Assembly: GCA_028875185.1 (NCBI GenBank)
Contig: JAPPFH010000094.1
Coordinates: 1 to 64,000, forward strand
Direction: 5' to 3'
Source of the DNA: Chloroflexota bacterium
GTDB lineage: Bacteria; Chloroflexota; Anaerolineae; Aggregatilineales; Phototrophicaceae
DNA: 64,000 nucleotides
In this document: one piece after another, positions 17,104 through 25,313 of the stretch
How the letters are laid out: each line of letters begins with the position of its first letter
Numbering within the stretch: the stretch's first letter is position 1
Position numbers and translations under genes: made by a program
Notes under the pieces: model-generated
What the model saw: only the letters and a program-made list of their open reading frames with translations
What the model was told of the DNA's origin: nothing
Databases searched by the model: none

Positions 17104-19002
17104 GTGAAGAAAATTCTCGTTCTCACAACCATTGTACTCTTCGCACTCAGCCTCGTGCCCGGGGCGATCGCGCAAGACGATGGCTATACCATCGCCTTTG
17201 TTCCGGGCGTCAACCCGGATCCATTCTACATCACCATGTCGACCGGCGTGAATCAAGCAGCGGTAGACCTTGGGCTGACGGTCATTCAGCAGGACCCAGA
17301 GCGCTTTGATGTCACCGTTTCGGCGCCCATCATTGAGGCGCTGATCGCGCGCGGCGATATTGACGCCCTGGTCACCGCGCCGAACGACAAAGAGCAGTCG
17401 ATACCAGTGCTGCAAGCGGCGCATGACGCCGGCATCGTCGTGCTGACGGTCGACACCTTTATCGGCGATGGCAACTACGCCGATGGCGAAGTGACCTTCC
17501 CGATCTCTTACATCGGCTCCGACAATACCCAGGGCGGTTACATCGCGTGCTCGGCGCTGGCGGACAAGCTGGGCGAGGGCGCGAAGATCTACGTCACCAA
17601 TACGCGCCCGGGCATCAGCACGACTGATCAGCGTGAAGAAGGCTGCCTGGCGGCGGCTGAGGACAGCGGCTTGGTGGTCGCCCGCGTCGATTACAACGAG
17701 AACAGCGCCGATACCGCACAGGCGCAGACGGCGGCTGTCTTGCAAGCCAATCCCGATATCGTCGGCATGTTCGCCACGAATACTTTCGGCGCGCTGGGCG
17801 CGGGCACGGCGATTCAGAACGCCGGTTTGCAGGGCGCTGTCGAAGTGGCGCTCTTCGACGCCAGTGAAGAGAACATCGGCTTCTTGAACGATGGCATCGT
17901 TTCGCTGGTCATCGCGCAGAAGCCCGCTGACATGGGTTATCTCGGCGTGGCGCTGGCAACAGCCTACCTCGATGGCGTTGGCAGCATCCCGGCGCGCATC
18001 GGCACCGGATACGCCGTCATCACCGTCGACAATGTGGACGACCCGGATGTAGCTCGCTTCATCTACACCAGCGACACCAGCGATCCAGCGCCAGCGCTTG
18101 ACGAAAGCTACAACCTGGCTTTCGTGCCCGGCGTGAATCCCGATCCCTTCTACATCACCATGTCGCGCGGCGTCTACGGCGCGGCTGGGCGATTGGGCAT
18201 CAACGTCATCCAACAGGATCCGGAGCGCTTTGACGTCACCGTCTCGGCGCCGATCATTGAAGCCTTGATCGCCCGCGGCGACATCAGCTCGCTGGTGACC
18301 GCGCCAAACGACAAGGAGCAGTCGATCCCGGTGCTGCAAGACGCGCACGAGGCTGGCATCCCGGTTTTGACCGTCGATACATTCATCGGCGATGGCAACT
18401 ACGCCGATGGCGAAGTGACCTTCCCGCTCAGCTATATCGGTTCCGATAACGTCAACGGCGGCTACATCGCTTGCTCGTCGCTGGCTGACAAGCTGGGCGA
18501 AGGCGCGAAGATCTACGTCACCAACACGCGCCCGGGCATCAGCACGACCGATCAGCGCGAGGAAGGCTGCCTGGCGGCCGCTGAGGCTGGCGGCTTGGTT
18601 GTCGCCCGCGTTGACTACAATGAGAACAGCGCGGATATGGCGCAGCAGCAGACGGCTGCTGTCTTGCAAGCGAATCCCGATATCGTCGGCATGTTCGCCA
18701 CCAATACCTTTGGCGCTTTGGGCGCGGGCGCGGCGATTCAGAACGCCGGTTTGCAGGGCGCGGTTGAAGTAGCGCTCTTCGACGCCAGCGAAGAAAATAT
18801 CGGTTACTTGCGTGATGGCATCGTCTCGCTCGTCATCGCGCAGAAGCCGGCTGATATGGGATATCTGGGCGTAATCGCGCAGGTGGCCAACTTACGTGGC
18901 GTGACCTCGATGCCGGCGCGGGTCGGCACGGGCTACGCGGTCATCACCATCGACAACGTAGACGATCCGGATGTCGCGCGGTTCATCTATACGGCGGGCT
19001 AA
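17104..19002 (+). CDS. Ribose-type sugar-binding protein with two tandem binding domains
   Basis: A secreted ABC substrate-binding protein of 632 residues. The start is GTG with a strong AAGGAG site 6 bases upstream. A signal peptide (KKILVLTTIVLFALSLVPG) is cut near AIAQ. Two near-identical periplasmic-binding-protein domains of the RbsB type follow, each beginning AFVPGVNPDPFYITMS; the repeat period is 924 bases or 308 residues (domain 1 about 28-325, domain 2 about 336-632). The joint reads TSDTSDPAPALDES. These proteins normally carry one domain of about 300 residues, so this is an internal duplication. A ribose-type permease and ATPase lie at 25314-27198 without their own binding protein. 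Confidence 0.88.
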   Translation: MKKILVLTTIVLFALSLVPGAIAQDDGYTIAFVPGVNPDPFYITMSTGVNQAAVDLGLTVIQQDPERFDVTVSAPIIEALIARGDIDALVTAPNDKEQSIPVLQAAHDAGIVVLTVDTFIGDGNYADGEVTFPISYIGSDNTQGGYIACSALADKLGEGAKIYVTNTRPGISTTDQREEGCLAAAEDSGLVVARVDYNENSADTAQAQTAAVLQANPDIVGMFATNTFGALGAGTAIQNAGLQGAVEVALFDASEENIGFLNDGIVSLVIAQKPADMGYLGVALATAYLDGVGSIPARIGTGYAVITVDNVDDPDVARFIYTSDTSDPAPALDESYNLAFVPGVNPDPFYITMSRGVYGAAGRLGINVIQQDPERFDVTVSAPIIEALIARGDISSLVTAPNDKEQSIPVLQDAHEAGIPVLTVDTFIGDGNYADGEVTFPLSYIGSDNVNGGYIACSSLADKLGEGAKIYVTNTRPGISTTDQREEGCLAAAEAGGLVVARVDYNENSADMAQQQTAAVLQANPDIVGMFATNTFGALGAGAAIQNAGLQGAVEVALFDASEENIGYLRDGIVSLVIAQKPADMGYLGVIAQVANLRGVTSMPARVGTGYAVITIDNVDDPDVARFIYTAG

Positions 19003-19025
19003 TAATTGCGCCAGTTGTTCGTTGC

Positions 19026-19204
19026 GGGGGCGGCCCAGCGGGTCGCCCATACGCGCGTATTGCTACAGTTTTCGTAGGGGCGAGCGGCCCGCGGCGTCGG
19101 CGATCAATGTTCGCGCGACCTAAGCGCAGCGGTGGCTCGCCCGAAAGCGGGCGCTTACACGTATAGAAGGCGGGCGGCCTATTAGGCCGCCCCTATATTT
19201 TTTA
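19026..19204. repeat. Cluster of GGGCGA/TCGCCC palindromic repeats
   Basis: Three imperfect palindromes follow each other: GGGGGCGGCCCAGCGGGTCGCCC, CGTAGGGGCGAGC paired with GCTCGCCCG, and the GGGCGGCC/GGCCGCCC hairpin. The last one ends in a T-rich tail and is listed separately as a terminator. Confidence 0.5.
19172..19204 (+). terminator. Rho-independent terminator-like hairpin
   Basis: A perfect 8-bp stem GGGCGGCC (19172-19179) pairs with GGCCGCCC (19185-19192) around a TATTA loop. It is followed by CTATATTTTTTA. It could end transcription of the double-domain binding protein and insulate the MFS gene downstream. Confidence 0.5.
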
Positions 19205-19230
19205 GGCCTCGGTATTTTACGCTGGAACGC

Positions 19231-20406
19231 ATGACGAAGCCCCAAACATCGCTCGCCACGCGGCAGAACCTGCTGGTCGGCGCTTTATGTACGACTTATG
19301 GGCTGCTTTATCTCGGTCGAGTAAATGTCAGCGTCATCTTGCCGCTTCTCGCCATTGAGCTTGATGTCAGCCGCGCGGAAGTTGGCATATTGGGCACGGT
19401 CTTCTTTTGGACATACGGCATCGGCAACTTCGTCAACGGCGAGATTGGCAGCCGCGTCAACCCCTTTCGTCTGGTTGTTCTGGGCTTGCTGCTTACCTCG
19501 TTAGTCAACCTGGCTTTCGGCTTTCAGACTACACTATTGATGATGCTGATCCTTTGGGGCGTCAACGGCTTGGCGCAATCAGCGGGCTGGCCGTCGATGA
19601 TTCACATTCTGGCTGAGCGTCTCAATCCGGACCATATCAAACGCGTGTCGACCATTATGCCCTTCAGCTATGTCATTGGCACGGTGGTCACCTGGTCGCT
19701 AATCGGGGCGGTTGCGACGGCTGAAAATTGGCGCCTTGGTTTTTGGCTGCCGGGCCTGGTTCTATTGCTGACTGCGGCGCTTTGGTGGAAGATGAGCGGC
19801 GACGCGCCTACCGCGCGAGCTAGTGGCGTCCGCCTCTCGGTAATCCTCGCCGAGGCGCGCGGCCTGACTTTCGCGCTTTTGGTCTCGGCATTGGCTGGCT
19901 TCGTACGCAATGGCGCGCTAATCTGGCTGCCGACATATATCCTCGATAGCGATCTAATTGCCGACAACTTGGTCGGCGCTGTGGCGGCGATCACGCAATT
20001 GGTCGCGATCCCGGGCATTATGCTCGCTCATCAAGGCGTCACGCGCACTAGCCGTGTCTTGGCGACGGCCGCGCTCATGCTTGGGGCGACCGGGTTAGCA
20101 TTTCTCCTTTTGACGTTGACAGTCGGCTTATCGGCGATGCTGGTCTTATGCCTGGCGATGATGCTGTTGGGCGGGGCTTTTGGCTTGGTGACGTCGTCGA
20201 TGCCCGTGGTATTGGCGCCGCCTGGCCGCGCGTCATCCACCGCCGGCACTCTGAATATGATGGCGACATTCGCCGGCGGCTTGGCTGGTTTCAGCATCGG
20301 TGGCTTGGTGGAGCATAGCGGCTGGGCTGCGGTATTCGCGCTCTGGGGTGGCATGCTGCTGCTGGCCTCAGCGGTGACCTGGCGCTGCCGTCACGCTGAA
20401 GATTAA
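19231..20406 (+). CDS. MFS transporter (tandem copy 1)
   Basis: An inner-membrane major facilitator of 391 residues with about 12 hydrophobic helices. The loop between helices 2 and 3 (NGEIGSRVNPFRL) is a diverged form of the MFS loop motif, and helix 1 begins GLLYLGRVNVSVILPLLA. It is closely similar along its whole length to the next gene; even the leader upstream of the start is alike (TTTTACGCTGGAACGC before the ATG here). Substrate not predictable; families with the YLGRVN start often move organic anions or sugars. Confidence 0.87.
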   Translation: MTKPQTSLATRQNLLVGALCTTYGLLYLGRVNVSVILPLLAIELDVSRAEVGILGTVFFWTYGIGNFVNGEIGSRVNPFRLVVLGLLLTSLVNLAFGFQTTLLMMLILWGVNGLAQSAGWPSMIHILAERLNPDHIKRVSTIMPFSYVIGTVVTWSLIGAVATAENWRLGFWLPGLVLLLTAALWWKMSGDAPTARASGVRLSVILAEARGLTFALLVSALAGFVRNGALIWLPTYILDSDLIADNLVGAVAAITQLVAIPGIMLAHQGVTRTSRVLATAALMLGATGLAFLLLTLTVGLSAMLVLCLAMMLLGGAFGLVTSSMPVVLAPPGRASSTAGTLNMMATFAGGLAGFSIGGLVEHSGWAAVFALWGGMLLLASAVTWRCRHAED

Positions 20407-20432
20407 GCGCGCGCTATTTGGCCATTTCCCGC

Positions 20433-20467
20433 GGGCGAGCGGCAAGAGCCGCCCCTACATTTTTTTC
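20433..20467 (+). terminator. Terminator-like palindrome between MFS copies
   Basis: GGGCGAGCGGC and GCCGCCCC form an imperfect stem around AAGA, followed by a run of seven T after CTACA. It sits 26 bases after the first MFS stop codon and belongs to the same palindrome family as the terminator at 19172-19204. Confidence 0.45.
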
Positions 20468-20491
20468 AGCTTGCGCTTTACGCTGAAGCGG

Positions 20492-21685
20492 ATGGCTGAT
20501 TCGCGGACCGCTCTGAATCAAGAGCAGAATATGATGGTGGGCACGCTGCTGGTCACCTACGCCTTGTATTATCTGGGGCGGGTGAACATCAGCCTGGTCT
20601 TGCCGGCCTTGGCGCTGGACCTCGGCGTCAGCCGCGCCGAAGTTGGGGCGCTGGGCACGATCTTCTTCTGGGTTTACGGCATCTTTCATTTTGTCAGTGG
20701 CGAGATCGGCAGCCACGTCAGCCCCTTCCGCCTTGTTAGCATCGGCTTGCTCGCCAGCGCCATCGTGAATCTGGTCTTCGCCTTTCAGTCTTCGCTGATC
20801 ATCATGCTGGTCTTGTGGGGGCTCAACGGGGTCGCGCAATCGGGCGGTTGGTCGCCGATGTTTCGCATTTTGGCAGAGCGCCTGGATCGCGCCCATATCA
20901 AACGAGTTTCGACCGTCATGCCCTTCAGCTATGTCATCGGCACAGCCCTGACCTGGGTGCTGATCGGGACGGTCGCGGCGGGCGAGAACTGGCGCATCGC
21001 CTTCTGGCTGCCGGGGCTGATGCTGCTCGCCGTATTCGCATTCTGGCGTAAAGCCGGCATCGACGCGCCAAAGACTAAGTCGGACGGGATACGCCTGTCG
21101 GTCATCATCTCCGAGGCGCGCGGAATCGCCTTCGTCATGCTGGCGGCGGCGCTGGGCGGTTTTGTTTTCAATGGCACAATCATCTGGCTGCCAGCATATA
21201 TCCTGGACACAAACTTATTCAGCGAAAACCTGGTGGGCGCGGTCGCCGCCCTAACACAAGTCATTGCGATCGCCGGTCTATTTCTGGCGCGCTATTTTGT
21301 GGCGCGCAGCAACCAGGTATTTGTCACTGCCGCAATCATGTTTTCAGCCGCGGCGCTTGCCTTTCTGCTACTGACGATGACAAAGGGCGGCTTGGCCATC
21401 CTTGTCGTTGCTTTCGCCTTGCTAGCTTTGAATGGCGCATTTGGCTTGACGGTGAGTTCGATGCCCTTGCTGCTGGCGCGGGCAGGACGCGCCTCATCAA
21501 CCACCGGCGCGGTGAATATGATGTCAACCTTTTTCGGCGGCATGGCTGGCTTCAGCATCGGCGGTCTGGCCGAGATCAGCGGGTGGGGCGGGGTATTCGG
21601 CTTGTGGAGCGTCTTGCTTTTGCTGGCGGCCGGGCTGATCTGGCGTCATCGGCACGAGGAAGACGGGCATGATGCCGCGTCATGA
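20492..21685 (+). CDS. MFS transporter (tandem copy 2)
   Basis: A 397-residue major facilitator with about 12 membrane helices, a tandem paralogue of the gene at 19231-20406 (shared YYLGRVNISLVLPALAL, GEIGSHVSPFRL, RVSTVMPFSYVIGT). The ATG at 20492 is chosen over an upstream in-frame TTG at 20471 because the stretch before it (TTTACGCTGAAGCGG) matches the non-coding leader of copy 1. The duplication therefore includes the upstream region. The two may have different substrate preference or be a dosage duplication. Confidence 0.87.
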   Translation: MADSRTALNQEQNMMVGTLLVTYALYYLGRVNISLVLPALALDLGVSRAEVGALGTIFFWVYGIFHFVSGEIGSHVSPFRLVSIGLLASAIVNLVFAFQSSLIIMLVLWGLNGVAQSGGWSPMFRILAERLDRAHIKRVSTVMPFSYVIGTALTWVLIGTVAAGENWRIAFWLPGLMLLAVFAFWRKAGIDAPKTKSDGIRLSVIISEARGIAFVMLAAALGGFVFNGTIIWLPAYILDTNLFSENLVGAVAALTQVIAIAGLFLARYFVARSNQVFVTAAIMFSAAALAFLLLTMTKGGLAILVVAFALLALNGAFGLTVSSMPLLLARAGRASSTTGAVNMMSTFFGGMAGFSIGGLAEISGWGGVFGLWSVLLLLAAGLIWRHRHEEDGHDAAS

Positions 21686-21712
21686 GCGCTCTTATGAGAA
21701 GCGAAGAGATGC

Positions 21713-21718
21713 TATAAT
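21713..21718 (+). promoter_or_regulatory. Candidate -10 box before CoA-transferase gene
   Basis: TATAAT lies 43 bases upstream of the ATG at 21761. No good -35 hexamer is seen at the usual distance, so this is a weak promoter prediction. Confidence 0.3.
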
Positions 21719-21760
21719 GGCGCGTCAGACACACGATAAAGTAAGGGGTCGCCCGAATCC

Positions 21761-22963
21761 ATGAGCGACGACGCGCCCCTCAGCGGCATTAGAGTGGTAG
21801 ATCAGACGCAGGCGCTGGCTGGTCCCTACACGACGATGATCCTGGGGGATCTCGGCGCTGATGTCATCAAGATCGAGAAGCCCGGCATCGGCGACAATTC
21901 GCGTCAGTGGGCGCCGCCCATTATCGGCGATCAGAGTTGCTATTACTTGGCGGTGAACCGCAACAAACGCGGCATCGCCCTAGATATTCGCGCCGAATGC
22001 GGACGTGAATTCACCCACAAGCTGGCGGGCGGCGCCGATGTGTTCCTGACTAATCTGAGGACGAGCGAAGCGCTGCGGCGTCACGGCATTGATTACGAGA
22101 CGCTGCGCGCCATCAATCCGCGCTTGGTTTATGTTTCGATCAGCGGCTACGGCCGGGTGGGTCCGCGCGCCGGGCAGCCGGGATACGATCTGGTGTCGCA
22201 AGCCGAATCGGGCACGGTTGCGCTGACCGGCGAGGTTGATGGCGCGCCGATGCGCTTCCCTACGCCGATCGCCGATATGACCTGCGGATTGTTCACCGTG
22301 ATTGGGATTCTGGCGGCGCTGCGAGCGCGCGACCAGAGCGGCGTCGGGCAGTTCATCGACATGTCGCTGCAAGAGGGACAGATGACCTGGCTGGCCAACC
22401 TGGCTGGCGAGTACTTCGCTGAGGGGACTGATCCGCCGCGGCGGGGCAATCGGCATCCGCAGGTCGTGCCTTACGAGGCGGTGCAAGCGCAAGATGGCGA
22501 CTGGTTCATGCTGGGCGTCGCCTCGGACAATGTTTGGCGCGCCTTCTGCAGGCAAGTTGAGCGACATGATCTGGCTTCTGACGAGCGCTTCAGCAGCAAT
22601 AGCGACCGCATCGCCAATTATGACGCGCTGCTGCCTATCGTGCGCGACATCATCCGCGGCAAGACCTGCGACCAGTGGCTGGCGGAATTGCGCGCCGCCG
22701 GCGTGCCTTGCGGGCGCATCAATACGGTGGCGGAAGCGCTGGGCGATCCTCATGTCATCGAGCGCGGCTTTATCGTTGAACTGGAGCATCCCGCTCTCGG
22801 TCTGATCAAATCGCTGGCGACGCCGATTCATCTGGCGGATTCGCCGCTGGTTTATCGCCGTCACCCGCCGCGCCTGGGCGAACACAGCGATGAGGTGGCG
22901 GCTGAATTAGGCTACAGCCCGGCTGAAATCACGCAGCTGCGGGCGCAGGGGGCGCTGGCGTGA
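21761..22963 (+). CDS. CaiB/BaiF family (class III) CoA-transferase
   Basis: A cytoplasmic class III CoA-transferase of 400 residues that moves CoA between carboxylic acids. The N-terminus (GIRVVDQTQALAGPYTTMIL) and the GADVIKIEKPG segment at about 29-39 are typical of the family. The catalytic aspartate lies in GYDLVSQAESG near 145-155, just after SISGYG. The C-terminal GRINTVAEALGDPHV segment is also characteristic. An AAGGGG ribosome site precedes the ATG. It may serve an organic acid brought in by the MFS transporters upstream; that is inference. Confidence 0.9.
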   Translation: MSDDAPLSGIRVVDQTQALAGPYTTMILGDLGADVIKIEKPGIGDNSRQWAPPIIGDQSCYYLAVNRNKRGIALDIRAECGREFTHKLAGGADVFLTNLRTSEALRRHGIDYETLRAINPRLVYVSISGYGRVGPRAGQPGYDLVSQAESGTVALTGEVDGAPMRFPTPIADMTCGLFTVIGILAALRARDQSGVGQFIDMSLQEGQMTWLANLAGEYFAEGTDPPRRGNRHPQVVPYEAVQAQDGDWFMLGVASDNVWRAFCRQVERHDLASDERFSSNSDRIANYDALLPIVRDIIRGKTCDQWLAELRAAGVPCGRINTVAEALGDPHVIERGFIVELEHPALGLIKSLATPIHLADSPLVYRRHPPRLGEHSDEVAAELGYSPAEITQLRAQGALA

Positions 22964-22993
22964 AGCCGCCGACACAGTTTTCAGAGCGCGTAG

Positions 22994-23101
22994 GGGCAAA
23001 GCTCATTACAAATTGCGCGCGGGCAAAGCTCATTACAAATTGCGCGCGGGCAAAGCTAATTTCAATTTGCGTACGGGCAAAGCTAATTTCAATTTGCGTA
23101 G
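22994..23101. repeat. 27-bp tandem repeat, four units
   Basis: Four directly adjacent 27-bp units begin at 22994, 23021, 23048 and 23075. Each reads GGGCAAAGCT, then CATTACAAATT or AATTTCAATTT, then a GCGCGC/GCGTAC end. Units 1-2 and units 3-4 are near-identical within each pair, showing stepwise duplication. The length is 9 codons, so a reading frame runs through it, but no ribosome site or second line of evidence supports a gene. Confidence 0.75.
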
Positions 23102-23126
23102 GGGCGAGCCGGTGGCTCGCCCCTAC

Positions 23127-23321
23127 AAGGCTTGATTGGTATTACAAGACCGGCATGAAAAATGGGCAGAATACTGCATGACAGATCCTAATAACGAGAC
23201 GAAATCGCAATCTGTGTACTGTTTCGCACTGGGCTAAGCTCCCCTTCCCTCATTTTGGGGTAAGGGGCTGGGGGATGGGGGCAGAAAATCAGGCGATTTT
23301 CGCTAATACCAATCAAGCCTT
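23127..23321. mobile_element. MITE-like unit with 18-bp perfect terminal inverted repeats
   Basis: AAGGCTTGATTGGTATTA at 23127-23144 is the exact reverse complement of 23304-23321. The 159-bp interior has no gene but contains the CCCCTTCCC/GGGGATGGGG hairpin. A diverged relative with the same inward layout (GGCTTG, then a CCTGTTTTCTG-like stretch, then CCCCATCCCC) lies at 47998-48292. Confidence 0.5.
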
Positions 23322-23391
23322 ACAGAACCGGTTGTGGAGTACGATACAAATATTGCCCCGACAATTCGTATAAGTATTTGGCATTAGGACC

Positions 23392-24402
23392 ATGACAGCG
23401 CGCTTCCACAAACTGATAAATGAACCAGACAGAATCGTCGATGAAATGCTCGCGGGCTTCTGCGACGCTTACAGCGATATCGTCCGCTTGGCGGGAGATC
23501 GCCTCGTGCTGCGCGCGCAACCCAAGGCGATGGGCAAAGTCGGCTTGGTCATGGCTGGCGGCAGCGGTCACGAACCAGCCATGCTCGGCTGGATCGGGCG
23601 GGGCCTGCTTGATGTCAACATCGTCGGCGAAATCTTCACCGCGCCCGGACCGGGGCGCATCGTCGATGGCATCCGAGCCGCTGATCGTGGAGGGGGCGTG
23701 CTGCTCTGCGTCTCGCATCACGAAGGCGACCGGCTCAATGCCGAGCTCGCGCTCGAATTTTGTGAGGCGGACGCAATCGATAAGGTCGAGATGGTTATCC
23801 TTTACGATGATATTTCCAGCGCGCCAAAAGGACGTGAAAGCGAGCGTCGCGGTACGGCTGGCTTGTTCTTCGTTTGGAAGCTGCTGGGCGCGTACTGCGA
23901 GGGCGATGTGGAGCTAGAGGCGGCCAAAGCGCTGGCGGAAAAAGTCCGCGACAACACGCGCAGCCTGGCGATGTCCCTGAGTTCCTGCGCCAGCCCGGTC
24001 AGCGGCGAGGTCATGTTCGAGATGGCGCCAGGCGAGATGGAGATCGGCATGGGCTTGCATGGCGAGATCGGCATGGGACGGCAAGAGGCGCTCTCAGCCG
24101 ATGAGACCGTCGATCTGATGCTGCAGCCAATCCTCGACGACCTGCCCTTCCGAGCCGGCGACGAGGCGCTCGTCCTGCTCAACAACAGCGGGGGGATGAC
24201 CTTGATGGAGCTCTTCATCCTTTATCGCGGGGTCGCAGTTAGGTTGCGCGAAGCCGGCATCAGCATATACAAGTCCTGGATCGGTCCTTATGCCACCACG
24301 CTGGAAACGGCCGGATTCGCCATTGCGCTCTGTCGCGTTGATGCGCAGTTGAAGGCGCTTTGGGACGCGCCCGCCAACGGCGCTTATATGAAGCAGCACT
24401 GA
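23392..24402 (+). CDS. dhaK: Dihydroxyacetone kinase subunit DhaK
   Basis: The substrate-binding subunit of dihydroxyacetone kinase, 336 residues, cytoplasmic. The conserved GGSGHEP is at 56-62. The histidine that covalently holds dihydroxyacetone fits H223 in GLHGEIG. NNSGGMTLMELF near 264 is also typical. An AGGA site lies upstream of the ATG. The stop codon overlaps the dhaL start (TGATG). No DhaM phosphotransferase subunit is seen, so the phosphoryl donor (ATP or a PTS protein encoded elsewhere) is open. A LacD-type aldolase and sugar ABC genes follow, fitting triose-phosphate production from sugars. Confidence 0.93.
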   Translation: MTARFHKLINEPDRIVDEMLAGFCDAYSDIVRLAGDRLVLRAQPKAMGKVGLVMAGGSGHEPAMLGWIGRGLLDVNIVGEIFTAPGPGRIVDGIRAADRGGGVLLCVSHHEGDRLNAELALEFCEADAIDKVEMVILYDDISSAPKGRESERRGTAGLFFVWKLLGAYCEGDVELEAAKALAEKVRDNTRSLAMSLSSCASPVSGEVMFEMAPGEMEIGMGLHGEIGMGRQEALSADETVDLMLQPILDDLPFRAGDEALVLLNNSGGMTLMELFILYRGVAVRLREAGISIYKSWIGPYATTLETAGFAIALCRVDAQLKALWDAPANGAYMKQH

Positions 24403-25037
24403 TGAGAATAGGTCCGGCGGAACTGGCGGCGATGCTTGAGGCAATTGCGCGCCGCATTTCAGCTGAGCGCGAGGCGCTGAATCGGCTGGACGCGGCTTTG
24501 GGCGATGGCGACCACGGGACCAGCGTCAGCGCCGCCTTCAGCGCCGCCGTTGACGATATCGCCGCGCTGAATCAACCGAGCGCGAGCGATATTTGGTTAG
24601 CGGCAGCCAAAGCCGTGATGAATCGCATGGGCGGCGCATCGGGCGCAATCTTCGGCAGCTTCTTCCTCAAAGGCCTACCAGCCGTTCGCGGGCATGACAG
24701 CTTGAGCAAGAGCGACATGGAAGCGGTCTTGAAAGCGGGTTTGCAAGGCGTGAAGGCGCGCGGCAAAACCGAGGTCGGCGACAAGACGATGGTCGATGCG
24801 CTGGCGCCCGCGGTCGCCGATTTTGCCAAAGCCGGCGATTACGCGGAAGGCTGGCGCGGCACCGCGGCAGCCGCGCGCATCGGCGCTGATTCGACGCGAA
24901 CGCTGACTGCGCGGCGGGGTCGGGCGAGGTATCTCGGCGAGCGCGCCATCGGGCATATTGATCCGGGCGCGGCGACCGTCGCCACTATTTTCGAGGCGAT
25001 TGACGCCTGGTGGGAAGAACTGATACGAAGCAATTGA
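24402..25037 (+). CDS. dhaL: Dihydroxyacetone kinase subunit DhaL
   Basis: The nucleotide-binding subunit, 211 residues. The three magnesium-binding aspartates D30, D35 and D37 lie in LDAALGDGDHG, as in known DhaL proteins. MGGASGAIFGSFF near 69-82 and the C-terminal DPGA segment fit the family. The ATG overlaps the dhaK stop by one base; the in-frame upstream ATG at 24360 would lie far inside dhaK and is not used. It forms the kinase with DhaK. Confidence 0.92.
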   Translation: MRIGPAELAAMLEAIARRISAEREALNRLDAALGDGDHGTSVSAAFSAAVDDIAALNQPSASDIWLAAAKAVMNRMGGASGAIFGSFFLKGLPAVRGHDSLSKSDMEAVLKAGLQGVKARGKTEVGDKTMVDALAPAVADFAKAGDYAEGWRGTAAAARIGADSTRTLTARRGRARYLGERAIGHIDPGAATVATIFEAIDAWWEELIRSN

Positions 25038-25084
25038 TACGAATGATTGCGGCGCCCAAAAAATCTCAAAACAACGAAAGTTCG

Positions 25085-25132
25085 TACGGGCGAGCGGCGG
25101 TCAGTGTCTACGCGGCCCGGTGGCTCGCCCAC
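25085..25132. repeat. Palindromic repeat with embedded GTGTCTACGCG module
   Basis: GGGCGAGCGGCGG and CCGGTGGCTCGCCC arms are separated by CAGTGTCTACGCG (25102-25114). The inner module recurs elsewhere inside repeat loops. Confidence 0.5.
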
Positions 25133-25230
25133 TGATTCTATAGGATCCCGGGGGCGGGCGCCTCGACGAGACGCCAATACCCTGCGAATTGGCGGCTGTG
25201 GGAATAACCTGCAAATCCCAGCCGATTAGG

Positions 25231-25236
25231 TATAAT
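25231..25236 (+). promoter_or_regulatory. Candidate -10 box for ribose-type ABC operon
   Basis: TATAAT lies 77 bases upstream of the permease start at 25314, after a stretch without repeats. A matching -35 box is not evident. Confidence 0.35.
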
Positions 25237-25313
25237 AAGCGAATTGCGACCGACTGGAGAGTTGCAGCCATTTTACCAACCTCCGCAGGCATTAACGGCG
25301 GAAGGCTCCGCGT

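Larger units (their letters stand above)
22964..23391. repeat. Gene-free, repeat-rich spacer
   Basis: No convincing gene is present. The spacer contains a four-unit 27-bp tandem array (22994-23101), a GGGGCGAGCC/GGCTCGCCCC palindrome (about 23101-23124), and a unit with 18-bp terminal inverted repeats (23127-23321) that encloses a CCCCTTCCC...GGGGATGGGG hairpin. These parts are annotated separately. Confidence 0.6.

Noticed and set aside
17014-18669. 551-codon open frame on the minus strand opposite the double-domain binding protein
   Set aside because: It mirrors the GC-rich coding strand, has no ribosome site, and its repeated structure is simply the duplication of the plus-strand gene.
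22994-23101. CRISPR array
   Set aside because: The units are directly adjacent with no spacers, and no cas gene is present in the window.
22960-23181. 73-codon frame through the 27-bp tandem array
   Set aside because: It is open only because the unit is a multiple of three; the peptide is a translated repeat without support for translation.
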